From positions 1-64,000 of the forward strand of contig JAJEKV010000842.1 in the NCBI GenBank assembly GCA_021234155.1: a DNA stretch of 64,000 nt, given 5' to 3'. The notes under the pieces were generated by a model that was not told the origin of the DNA, ran no database searches, and was given only the letters and a program-made list of their open reading frames with translations. The DNA is from Isoetes taiwanensis (Eukaryota; Streptophyta; Lycopodiopsida; Isoetales; Isoetaceae). The position numbers were made by a program, and so were the translations under genes. Below, one piece after another: positions 10,384 to 22,179 of the stretch; position 1 is the stretch's first letter; every line of letters starts with the position of its first letter.

Positions 10384-10918
10384 GAACTTGCTGGCATAAT
10401 GAAGTTGTCAGCTTTTAGCTCTTTCAGCCTGTTTGAGTGCCGGAGGATTTTGGCAGGATCAAAAACCATTCATGATAGTGGAAATGGTACTCTGCCATCG
10501 ATGATCCTTTTTTCTGTCTAATCTGAATGCATCTTTAGTCAATCCTCTATTTGTGATGTTCCAGAAGAGCATTTGGCACTGGATGAGAACAAGTACATTG
10601 GTGATATTGTTGCTGAATTTAAAGCAGCAAAGGAACATCATAAAGGTGATTTTTTGTAGTGCAAGCTGCTATTTAAGAAGCGGCTTTTCAGAAAATCTGA
10701 TGAAGCCATCACGGATCCGATGTTTGTTCAACTTTCTTATGTCCAGATAAATCCATCTGCATAAAAATTGAAGAGACATGTTATCCTACCTATTTCTTAT
10801 TTCTGAGCATAAACACAGTCCCAGCATGATTACATGCTTGGAAACTATCCAGCTGGGAGAGATGACGCTGCTCAACTGACGGCATTGCAGATATTAGCAG
10901 AGATAGGGCCTGCGAATG
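10384..10918 (+). pseudogene. Fragment of KCBP, the calmodulin-binding MyTH4-FERM kinesin
   Basis: Three consecutive exons match the linker and start of the FERM part of plant KCBP (ZWICHEL, kinesin-14), a minus-end microtubule motor. Exon 1 (10384-10486) follows a CCAG acceptor, encodes ELAGIMKLSAFSSFSLFECR, and ends at a GT donor in phase 1. Exon 2 (10565-10746) continues in frame with NKYIGDIVAEFKAAKEHHKG and later FRKSDEAITDPMFVQLSYVQ. Exon 3 (about 10825-10918) encodes DYMLGNYPAGRDDAAQLTAL. A TAG at about 10636-10638 in exon 2 sits where the family has His, in otherwise perfect frame. No motor domain, calmodulin-binding tail or N-terminal MyTH4 exons are recognised in the window. I read it as a truncated pseudogene; the family match is strong. 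Confidence 0.85.
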
Positions 10919-13563
10919 GTACTGACACGGCGACGTAAGAGGGTCTAACACGGTAGCCATTTAGCAATTGTACGTGCCTTACAGAATGACAATAATAGTA
11001 GCCATTTAGCAATTGTACTTGCCATACATATTGGCAGTAACAGATTGGCAATAACAGATTTCTAGCTTTTATCTTTATAAGGGGCCTGGTAAAGTAAGGG
11101 GCTTGTGTGATCATATAGCCATAGGGTAAGACTGCTTTGCTTTATAGGCAGTGGTCCTGTCATAGTAATCTATCTGTTGTTTTCTCATTTTTCTGTTATT
11201 AAGCTTCTGATTTGTTAGTGTGGAAGTCGGGTCATATGTAGCTTCTGTTTTAATAGCATTTGATATCTATATTAGACTTATAGTGCTATTCTGTGAACGT
11301 GGGCCACAATAGTTTTCTGTATGCTTTTCTCCTTTGATTTTCTTGCCTAAAAATCTGTAGATTAATGCCTTTCACAAAGTTGCACTGATTTTGTATATTA
11401 TGTTGTGTTTCTAGCCTGTTGTGCACTAGCAAATTCTTTCTTTTCATCATGCTCATTGTCTTGATTTAGTCTCATCTAATCCTTGCCTTATGCAGACAAT
11501 TGAGAGTCTTTCTGTATGCAAGAGACCTTCCTTGTCCTTAGACAACTCATAGTTCTTGAATGGCACATTCCAGTGGATTAAGGCATGGAATACAATTAAC
11601 TGCAGGGTATGCGCACAGCAAGGACAACTTGGTGTTGCATTAGTGTTTAAAAAACATGCGGCAAAAAAACTTAAGCTCAAATGTAATCTCATATGGTAAA
11701 TATCTAATCGGTATGAGCAATGTGATGAAGATGTGCTTGCTTTTGAAATGCTTCATAGACATGCAAGAGGAATGCATAAGAGCCCGGACCGGCATCTTGA
11801 GGGGTAGTAATTGCAGGATATGTATAAGGTTACATTTGGCAGTATCCATTCTGCATGCAACTGGAACGCTTTTATTAATGACAAATAATTGTAGGGTATG
11901 GACACAGCAAGGAGAATAATTGTAGGGTTGTGTGAATGAGGGTTGGCATAACTTCGACAATATCATTTATGACTATTTTGTTATGCCAACAAATGGTACA
12001 ATTCTAGTTTAATTTAAATTTAGCTTGATTTTTTAATTAAGATCATAAACTTAGCTTGATTTTTTTAATTAAGATCATAAACGACCAGTTGCTGGAATGT
12101 ATGAAATAAAAGCTCGTGTGTAGATGAAGAATTAACGACGTTGATTTTGGCCAGTTGAAAGGTGCACTCAAGGTTGTTAGCAATGTAGAACTTTAAGTTA
12201 AAGGTTCTCGTCTTTTCGCCAAGCTGTCAAATTATTCTGCACGCTATACACTTGTTTGGAAAACTTAGCTTCTAATTGAAGAAATTGGGCTTCCAATTGA
12301 GATAACAATCCTTGAACGAGTTAATATTCACAATTTGAGTAGGTTGCAATTGTGTGCAGATGCATTTCATGTAGACTGTTCAACAAATGCTACTTGTTAA
12401 AGGAGACAATGAATTCAACTTATTTGAGCCAAAGCCCGGACACTGAAAATAGGGGACATCCTTCACCAGGAATCGATGCCCATCAAATAAAAACAATTAA
12501 GATAATTTTCGTGCGAAGAATAACTACACTCTCAGATTTATATGCTTTTGTATTTCGCTGCGATACGGTAATGTCTCAGAAGCTTGAGAGAGAACCTAAG
12601 AAATTGAAAGGAAATCTAAGGGTGGTTTGAGAGAATGTAGGGGATGGGGCAATCAAGGTGCTATTAGAAAGAGATTATATTCCAGTGGCAAGGTTTATTT
12701 TTTGCATTATTGCATTGCAATCGCTTTTGAAACATCCTCATATGAAAATGAATATTTGTTGAAAATTTCAGAATTAGCCTTGCCCACCAGGGTGAGCATG
12801 ACTTCTCCAATGCGAACTTTGACTTCTTGAATTCTAGCAAGTAATTAATGTAATGACAGAATATACATTCCATGCTAAGATCTTCATGCACCCTTTTACT
12901 TTAAATTCAAGTTTAACTCGACTCTTTACCGAGAAGTTTTAATAAACAATAGTGAGCTAGTGTTACCAGTTCAACGTCATTATTTGCATCCAACTTTGTG
13001 TATACACAGGTTCTGCTAAGCTTTTTTACATATGCTGAGCTAAACAGATCTTATAATGTGATTAGAGAAGGTGCCTTTGGACCATGATTGAGCTATATCT
13101 TTGACCATAGAGTCCAAGATTGGGTATCTAGTGTTTTTTATGAACAAGAAGGCCTTATAAGATGTTCTTTTTTGGCTAATGTTAGTCCTTTAGCTTTGTA
13201 CCATTATATTATTATTTTCAGGGTGAGAATATCAAAGTGGAGACTAGAGATAAAGGAGCCTAGAATTCTTTTTGAAATCTTTGTTGCTTGAACTTAAGGG
13301 GTAATCTGGTATGTGGTTGTGCCCCATTGCCAACCAACCTGTCAGTGAATAACTATGTCTGCTACATCTGTTAATAACTATCAAAGATAGCATAGAGATG
13401 CATTGACAGTGGTGTGCATGTTATGAGGTCATAGTGCAACTCAATTGAATTTGATTTGACTTGTTCTAGCCTAATTCTTGACACTTGACTTTAGACCTTG
13501 ATCTATTTAAGCTTGGATTTTGTTCCCAGATGTTTATGGACCGTAGTTCATAGACCGCTTGAT
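10919..13563. other. Unassigned AT-rich sequence with a short direct repeat
   Basis: No gene recognised. A 30-bp unit (AGCTTGATTTTTTAATTAAG...) is tandemly duplicated at about 12023-12082. Downstream KCBP exons would be expected here if the gene were whole, but I find none of the conserved FERM or motor motifs. Confidence 0.35.
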
Positions 13564-14141
<578 letters not shown>

Positions 14142-14145
<4 letters not shown>

Positions 14146-14272
14146 GCCCGTTTTCATCTAGCTCCGCTTCAACTCCTGCTATGGAAATAAAGCTATGCTA
14201 TGGAACCTGGGCCCGTTTTCATCTAGCTCAGCTTCAACTCCTGCTATTAAAATAAAGCTATGCTATGGAGCC
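14142..14272. repeat. Two tandem copies of a ~65-bp unit
   Basis: The unit begins GGGCCCGTTTTCATCTAGCT and contains AATAAAGCTATGCTATGGA. The two copies differ at a few positions. Confidence 0.85.
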
Positions 14273-14479
14273 GACGTGAATGCACTACCCACACCACACC
14301 TTTAGGATTCTGCTCTACCCGGAGCACTTGGGAAAGGCTGTCCTCGATTCAATCCTTTATTCTATTTTCATTTGACAGATTAGTTCAGACAGATTAGACA
14401 CAGATTAGATCAGCTGCTATGTGGATGCTTCCGCCCGCTATGAGGATCATTTGACATTGAAGGTCCCGTGAATGGGTTA

Positions 14480-14945
14480 ATCGACATGATTCTGCATCTG
14501 CCAAGCCCGCAATCACTGTCAAGATGTTTCATGATGGGATTGCAAAAGTTGCATTTCAGACATCTTATATTAATGAGGTATGTTGAGTTAATTGATGACC
14601 TGCTTTGAATATCTACTTCTTAATGCCGGGTTGTTTTACTGTGCAGTATCTGGTTGCTGTTTTCAATACTTTCCCTGATCATGAATGGCGTGGGTGGGTT
14701 TGATGTGTTTTTGAGATCCACTGTTTTTAGGCATTGGATATTTCCTCAAAGATCATGCCTCTGAGGTTGAGAGAGCCTTAATCTATCCCTAATGTTGAGG
14801 TTCTGAGGGACTCTATATCCTTATTTATTGCCAAATGACTTCCACATCTAGACATTGATATGGCCTTAATTAACATGTGCAGATCGTTCACGAAAGTGAT
14901 GTTCAATTAGGTAAGTTTGAAATGTACGATCAACAAGCCCTGCAG
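14480..14945 (+). other. Exon-like pieces of an unrecognised gene
   Basis: A piece ending at a GAG|GTATGT donor (about 14577) encodes AKPAITVKMFHDGIAKVAF and TSYINE. A second piece (about 14880-14945) starts after a TGCAG acceptor, encodes IVHESDVQLGKFEMYDQQAL and runs to CTGCAG. Both have coding-like composition with plausible splice sites. I cannot name the family and cannot tell whether the gene is whole. Confidence 0.3.
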
Positions 14946-14949
14946 GTTT

Positions 14950-16620
14950 GTTTTCTTAGTAGAAAATTTATACTTACTTACTTCAATTATTTTGGTTTTC
15001 CATTTTGAATGCTAACTTGGATTTGGTGCTAGGGCTTGGATTTCGTTGTCATGGCATCAAGCTCATCTTTCCTTCGTTAATAATTACCGATCCGGTGGCC
15101 GGAGCCTCCCGGTATGTTTGGGCAAGATGGACATCCTGTTGCAGCTCTTAGTTTCTTCGGTATGCGTTTACACCTCGATCGCACAACCATTATTCTTCTA
15201 TTTATATAGTTGCGGAGGAAATTGGACATGTATTGGATATGCTATGTAACCGCCGCAGCACTATGGATCAATTGCACATCATGCGAGAATGTGCTCCATT
15301 TGTTACAAATTGCGATAGAATGTCCGCCGGAAATACAAAGTTCACGTGAACCGGAAGACATACTATGGCATTTGATAGTAGAAAACAATCTGCAATTTGA
15401 GAGAGTTTTTTATTGATTTATTGAGCGTGCATATCGAGGAGAAGGAAGAAAAAATAAGCATTTGGGGAGTGCAAAGCGGCATGAAAATGTGCAAAATTTC
15501 TATAAACTGCCATGTGGATGGCTTATAATCCAGTCTGAAGAGACATTAAAGCAGATGTCATACCCCTTTGTCTATCTGTTTTCTCTTATGGAAATCTTTA
15601 ATAGAGAGTAGAAGGAGAGCATAAGATTTTTGCAGTTCATACAGCAATAGAAAAATGCTGCAAGAGAAAGGTTATAGGGTGGCCAAAAGAGGATTGACGT
15701 CATCTTCATATTCAATATAGTATAAGAAATGTAAAATCAGTGATTAATATATTGATTTGCTCTCTTTGCTATTAATATTTGTGTTTCTGTTCATCAAATT
15801 GATAGCAGAGTCACAGATCTTGCTGTCAATTTGGTACTAGGGCAAAAAAATGTCAGACTAACAACACTACAAATAATCTGATGGTCTTGAACATTAGATG
15901 GTTAGAACTGAACATCAGGCAAACAACACTACAAATAATCAGGTGGTTCTGAACATCAGGTGGTCGCTCTATATCGAACATTAAGCAAACAACACTACAA
16001 ATAATTGGTTGATATACTACAAATACTTGGTTGGTGCTGAACATCAGACAAGCAACACTACAAATAATAGTTTGTCCATTTGTCACCAAAGATGCTAGAG
16101 ATCTGATTTAAAGTTTAAAATATTATCCGCTTTACAACCGCAAATTCATGTCCATTGGCTTGGAGAAAGCATTGACCATGTCTTTACAAATGTAATTTGG
16201 CATAATCAATTGAAATCACAACCTATGGTAGCTAAGACCTTTGCATGCATCTTGGTAGGAGATTGCATGAGTTGGCTTTACTTGGCCGATGAGTCATTTT
16301 AGCAGTCCCACCAGTGAATATAAGAATGCAACTATATATAAGTAATGAAGCTATTGTCCCATAAACATGGATTTATTTGAAGCTTTTCCATTAACTTCCA
16401 AATTTAGTAGGGGCATGGACGAAAACTTGCCCAAAAAATGGCCAATGCATGATTGAAATTGTGTGATCGGCAAAAACTTTCCCTGATACAATGGCATAGC
16501 TACTGCTGCATAAATTCCTTATATCCTCCCTTATGTTTTGGCACAAATTCAATATGTTGTATTTCGCAGGATTATCATTTACATGTTAATCCAGCTCAAA
16601 GAACGCCGGGCAATCGCTAC
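14950..16620. other. Unassigned sequence with a short tandem repeat
   Basis: No gene recognised. Between 15858 and 16075 the phrase AACAACACTACAAATAATC plus GGTTCTGAACATCAG recurs about four times with a degenerate ~55-bp period. The minus-strand open frame there is a product of the repeat. Confidence 0.4.
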
Positions 16621-16624
16621 TAGT

Positions 16625-16797
16625 AAATTTATATATTGATATAATGTGGCAAGATAAATTTATACTGCTTGACCCTCTATCGGGATAAATTTATCCCGTC
16701 CGTGTTCTTTCGGTATAAATTTATACTGAGGCAGAACTCTCGCGATATAAATTTATACTGGGAGACCACCTCCTCTGTATAAATTTATACCGCGAGG
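16625..16797. repeat. Palindrome array, inverted partner of 5484-5715
   Basis: Five copies of the GGTATAAATTTATACC family. Read on the minus strand, spacers and order match 5484-5622. Confidence 0.85.
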
Positions 16798-18439
16798 GTA
16801 ATAATATGAAATATGTTTTGGATAATAGTGGTGTATTTTAGTGGCTAAAAACCAATCAGAAAAAAGGGTACAATAAACCCACAATGAGGTCCTTTAAGGC
16901 ACCAATTCTAGAACTAAAGTAGTTAGAAACTTGAGGTAAATTCAGCTTTCGTGATGTTAAAGTGTTGTTTTTTACGCCTTTTCAGCCCCAAGCTTCTCCT
17001 TAAAGGCAAAGTCAACAGTCTTCTGCAAAGCCCCAATCATACGAACTGAAGGATGTTACTTGGTACTTGCATAGGGGAGCAAGAGGACGCTACCCCACCG
17101 GCGCGCACTGCACTGCGGCAATAAAACAAGAAGGGGAAGTTCAGGCCTGAGGATTACTACCCCGGGGTAAAATGACAAGTTTGACGCCGGCGAGTAACAC
17201 GAGGATGAAATTCTAATGATGTGTGAACGATGAAGGCAACATAGAGTACATTCTCGAACAGTGAAATGTTTTGAATCAAAGATGTGCAAAACCAAAGGAT
17301 GTCACGAGTACATCTCAGAGAACAACAAGCTTGGTTATGTAAGTGTGCATTGCTCCTTCTGTTGTTCGTTTCTTCTCCGTATAAATTTATACCGACAGGG
17401 CACTAGTTAATCATCCTTACTACAGGATATAGTAGACATCCTGTCTTCGGTGACTCTCTGTGACGAGAGAGTTATGGTCAAAGGCTTGTGATACCCACGT
17501 GCTAAAGAGGACGTTGAGAAAGAGAGCGAGCTGGAAGAGGAGGAAGAGGTGGTAATGAAAGGGAAGGACGAGAGGAAAGACTTGGTTGAAAAGACACATG
17601 CTACTAAGAAATCTAGAACCACAAAGGCCTTGACAATCGAGGAGTTGGCAGAAGCACTTGAAAAGGCTCCTAGTGCAGATATTGTTTTGAAACCCTCAGA
17701 CAATTGAAGTGCTATCTTAAAGAGGGTTAATGAGACGAAGCTTTTGAAGCAAACAATATCACTAACACTGAGCACGATCAAGAGGCTACCGAAAAATGAA
17801 GATGGGGTCAGAGTGCTTCAGGTGAGGAAGTTGTAAGCAACACATGTGACTATACTGAAGCAGAGAATGCGAAGAAATCCACATGCCCATGTGTCGCCAC
17901 TTGTTGTTATGGTGGATAGAACGCAGGTCCAGGAGCTCAGGCAGTACAGGAAGGCTGACTTTGAGGACTACACTTATTATGTACTGGGTGGTACACGCAG
18001 TTATAAGGCAAGGAAAGAGCTATCTAAAGAAGAAAGCAGAAACGAGGTCTGGAAGAGCGTGGAAGCCCATATTTATGTGGGTTTTGATGTTTAAGAGGCT
18101 TAAAGTTACGCCGTGGGAGCCACAACCCGACAATGGAGCCTTATAGATAAGATCCGCTTCATGCAGAGTATGTCGAAAGTACAAACAAATGCCTGAGAAG
18201 ACTTCAAGAAGCAGAAGAACAAGCTCCAAGAACTTCCTGAGGCCTGTGTGACTGAATGTTGCCTGAGTTACGACTCTGAAAAGAAGCCCCATGGGCGTTG
18301 AAGCAAAGACGATAACTACTTTCAACTTTGCTTTCGAGAGACGCCAAGTAAGAACAATAATAGCCTCGTAGATTCTTCTTTCAATCCTATTTTGTTTCCA
18401 CGTGGTCTGTGAACGTGTAGATCGTGATTAATAACTTCA

Positions 18440-18665
18440 AGTCACGGTATAAATTAATACCAATGGCCTGGAGCAGTATAAATGTATACCGTAGCATGGA
18501 CCGGTATAAATTTAAACCGCGGCTTGGACTGGTATAAATTTATACAGCAGCCTTCAACGGTATAAATTTATACCGCGGCCTTCAACGGTATAAGTTTATA
18601 CCGTGGCATGGACTGGTATAAATTTATACCGTAGCCTGGAACGGTATAAATTTATACCATGGCCT
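18440..18665. repeat. Array of GGTATAAATTTATACC palindromes (intronic, copy 2)
   Basis: About seven copies with a period near 32 bp and spacers like CGTGGCATGGACT and CGGCCTTCAAC. It is better preserved than its counterpart at 565-775, and lies between the ParB-like exon and the next exon. Confidence 0.9.
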
Positions 18666-19704
18666 GGACTCCGCCTCTAGCATTTGTTGTACCACAACAT
18701 GCCATTTGCACTAAGCTACTTGTCTTCAACTTTTAACAGGTGTGGGATCTATAGGAAAGAATATTGTGCATGTTCGCGAAGATGGTGAACTTAAGGAGCA
18801 AGCCAGCACCATTGGAAAAAAAAAAAAAAAAAAACTGAAACGAAACATAAGAATATGAGCATAGTACCATGGACACAACTATAGGGGCTGAAGAGCAAAG
18901 AAATTTTTGTGCGGCTCTTAGAAAAAGTTGTGGCCAAAGAATTTACCCTCGATGAAATGGCAAAGGAAGCTAAGATATAAGCCGCCTTTATTGTCTAGTA
19001 TTCTTTGTTTCCTTACTTTGCCGTATAACCTCTTTATCTTTGCAGCCAGAAGGACATTGTCACCTGTCAGTCCGAGTTAATGAAGCAATTAAACCTAGAA
19101 GACTGGGAAGAGTGCAAGCTTCTTTATCCAATGTGTATGACAGATAGCATAATCAGAGAACACGCAGTAAACTTCAGTGGTTGGATAAGTTTTGTAGAGA
19201 ACATGTTTTGTCTTCGTGCCTTTGTCTCACTGTTCACTTACAAAACAAGAAGAAAGGCCTGCCAGCAGGCTTTCTAAACCTAGTTCGGAGGGTCAAAGAA
19301 GAAAGGCAAAGATTGAAGGCCATTGAACAAGGAAAGCAAGTCAGCGCCAAGTAGTTTTGACAATGGCTATGAAAGATTTACTACTTTTGGCTAGGACCGC
19401 TTGTATAAAATTGTACAAGGTGACTGCAAAGGTCGAGGATTGTGGTTGACAAGCGTAACTTCACATTGTGCATAAATGACATTCCATAGGGCGTCAAGAT
19501 TAAAGACAACGCCTTCGACGATGAGCTTTTTACGAGCTTTTTGGATGGCTCGAAGGAAGTCACCCCTGTCGCCTAATTGGCGGGTTATCATTTTCCCCTC
19601 CGTCTGCAGACAATGTCGAGGCTCAAACCAATAGGAGCGGGCTGCACCGGCTTCAAAATCATTTGGTAAGCTTTTTACATTCGTTTTCAAGTTTTTTTTT
19701 TTTA

Positions 19705-19885
19705 TTTGAATCCTACGGTATAAATTTATCTTCTTTGGGTGCCCCCGCAAGATAAATTTATATGGTGGAGCCCTAGGGTGTAAATATCACCGATAGAAAC
19801 CTCATGTATAAACTTAAACCCCTAGTGCCTCATGGTATAAATTTATATCATAAGAACCCTACCGGATATATATTTATACCATTTT
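19705..19885. repeat. Degenerate palindromes in a second intron
   Basis: Variants of the palindrome (GGTATAAATTTATC, GATAAATTTATATGG, GGATATATATTTATACC) between the motif IV-like and motif I-like exons. Repeated at about 1800-1980 in copy 1. A T-rich tract precedes it and a CGCGCAAGG acceptor-like site follows at about 19926. Confidence 0.7.
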
Positions 19886-20762
19886 CTTATTATGTTTAGC
19901 TTACAATTTCTTTTTCTCGCGCAAGGATGAAGACTAACGTCAAAGATCATGGTGGGGGTCCGCATTTAGTCACCGCTTGAGCACTTTCATATAGGATATT
20001 ACAAAGCCGTGGACACCAAAAGACCATGGTGCATTTTAATATACTGAGAATGAAAAGTCTCCGCCATGCAATGCTTTCCAATTCCCTATTGTCTTGCAAA
20101 ATCGAGAGACCCCGCAGAGACAATTTTGTGGTGTCCCACTACCGTAAGTCTCAAACGCTTTTATGTATGTCTCGATACAATGGTTTTCTCGCCTAGGAGA
20201 CCTGGTTCTAGACGCGCTCGAATCGCACCACGACGCACTTAAACAGGGCGTAATATGGTGTCGATTAACATATATATCAGACAAGATCAATTTCATGGGA
20301 CCAGAATAAGTTCCTATGAGCCCTTCCCTGATGAAAATGAGGAATTGGGAGCAAAAAATTAGTGTGGGGATGTTAAAGGCACCTACACAGAAATCCAGCC
20401 TCCAATAATGGGAAGAAAAGATGAGGAGGTGGAGTTTGTGGATCTGGAACCAGTAGAGCTAGAGCCCGCCAAACAGCCTGTTCCAATAAGATTAGAATCA
20501 GAAGCAGATGTCTCTGGCTTTGTGGCCTCTCAAGAAACAGTTTCAAAGGCAGACGAGAGTCCTGTGGACTGGGAAGAACCACCTCCCCTCGGTATATATT
20601 TATACGAGTACTACTCTACATTTTTTATAAACTATATACAAAAGGAATGTAATATATACTCATGAAGATTTTTGAAATGGAAGCTTTTAACGTGTCTTTA
20701 ACAACGTTTAATTAGAACAACTTTCTTTTTGCTACATAATTTCTTCTTTTTCGAGGGTTTTT

Positions 20763-21193
20763 AAGGGGTTTCTAGTTAGTTTTGCTAACTTAACTAAACC
20801 TGCGTGTGAACCTCAACAGTCTTATAAGTTCCTCCAAATTAAAAACCTAACAAGTTTTATCTTGCTAGAGCCTTCTGATGTGTGTTTTTTTTTTTTTTTT
20901 TTTTTTTAATTATTGAATTCATTATCTCAATATATATAATGCGCGTCATTAACTCACTTTAGACGTGTCATACCCATAAATTTCCATTGCCTAAAATTTC
21001 AAGAATTGAGTGTTGGAAGCATGAGCTCCAAGCTTTTTCCATCGTCTACTTTCATACGAATCAAGAACTAGGTATCGTCTGTAGACTTTTTCCATCATCT
21101 AATTCCATATGAATTAAAAATTAGGCATCAGCTCTCGGCTTTTTCCGTCATCTAATTTTGATGAATTGGAAAATTGGTATGTTTGTGGGCGCG
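20763..21193. repeat. Repeat P-(T)n-Q, uninterrupted copy
   Basis: The left half (20763-20885) matches 46496-46640 and the right half (20906-21193) matches 51479-51772, joined here by a T-run of about 22. The right half carries three internal ~50-bp subrepeats with GCTTTTTCCATCGTCTAATT. It shows the state before the 4.8 kb insertion found at 46.6-51.5 kb. Confidence 0.85.
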
Positions 21194-22179
21194 TCGGGCT
21201 TGACAGGTATTTTTGTTCTGCCTTCAAAACAAGAAGAGAGCTATGGCGAAGTAGGAGAGACTGATTTGAGGAAAATACAACAAAAGAAAACAGAGCAAGA
21301 AAATCAGCTTGATCTTTTATTGTTCTAAGCAGGAGCAACTTTGCAACAAGAAAAAAATGGCAGGAGCCTCGACTTAGAGCTTGAAGGCGCCATAGCCGAA
21401 GGTTGAAGACGCCATAGCCGCCCTACCGGAGTTTAGTCACAACGAAGCAAGAACCGACCCTGTGCAACAGACAAAAAAAAAAAATTATTCGTCGGCGAGC
21501 TTATGGTGGCACCGCTTGGACATAGTATCATGAACGCCTAACATTGCCTTACTTAAGGTCTGGACCTGGAATTGAAGAATTCGCTTGCCATTTTTGGATG
21601 CCAATGCCACAACTCGGTTTGTCTTCTTGTGGGATAATTTTTGTGCTCATGTGTGCAATCTTTGTCGTCTTTTGTGCATAGGCTCGTTCTTTGCTGATCA
21701 TTTCTATTCCACACATCCAAGAAATGAGAATTAGGTATAGGTGTTCATAGGAACGATGCATGTTTGATGTCGCGGCTTACCTTGCCATGTGGCTTAGAAA
21801 ATCCAGGAATTCCATCCCATGGGAAGCCGGCCTTAATAAAATTAATACTTCAGGCCCTTAGAGTCCAGCTTAGCCTCGAAACCTTCCTTTTGTGAGAAGA
21901 GTGCCTGCTAATTACCAATCTGCCCATAGGCGTCTTCGGCGTCCACCATATCTCCTCTTTCCATACTTCTGCCGGATCTCCTCTTACATAGCTCTGTAAG
22001 AAGCGTTCAATGGCCCTGCCGAGTCATACTAAAACTGCGAAGTATTCTTGCTTGCCTTGTAAATGCAAATCGGCCCTGGAAATCCCAAATCGGCCCTGGA
22101 AATCCGCCTTGGAAATGGCAAAACGGCTCTACCTACAAAGTGAGACAATACGTAAGAGAAGAAGGCAAGAAAACGAATA
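21194..22179. other. No recognisable gene
   Basis: A short direct repeat (GGCGCCATAGCCGAAGGTTGAAG-like) near 21385-21420 and a repeated AATCGGCCCTGGAAATCC near 22068-22110. Otherwise I see nothing I can support. Confidence 0.35.

Larger units (their letters stand above)
17400..20590 (+). pseudogene. ParB-like domain plus beta-class DNA methylase-like broken gene, copy 2
   Basis: Plus-strand exons appear in order. First a charged region (17500-17820: acidic and Lys-rich, then TIEELAEALEKAPSADIV). Then a ParB/sulfiredoxin-like segment (17846-18300) with NPHAHVSPLVV, then YYVLGGTRSYKARKEL, which resembles the GGxHR/GxxR core of that fold, then IDKIRFMQSMSKVQTNA and a coiled segment. Later exons encode FTLDEMAKEAKI (about 18930-18975), LMKQLNLEDWEECKLLYP (about 19070-19280) and, at 19460-19540, CINDIP, a stop, then GVKIKDNAFDDELF. 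That looks like methylase motif IV (D/N-x-P-Y) with Tyr replaced by TAG at 19487-19489. After an intron, 20190-20330 gives GDLVLDA, then GRNMVSINIY and QFHGTRISSYE, like motifs I and X of N6/N4 methylases. Motif IV before I is the beta-class order. Frameshifts and stops make it inactive as read. The methylase assignment is inference. Confidence 0.5.
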
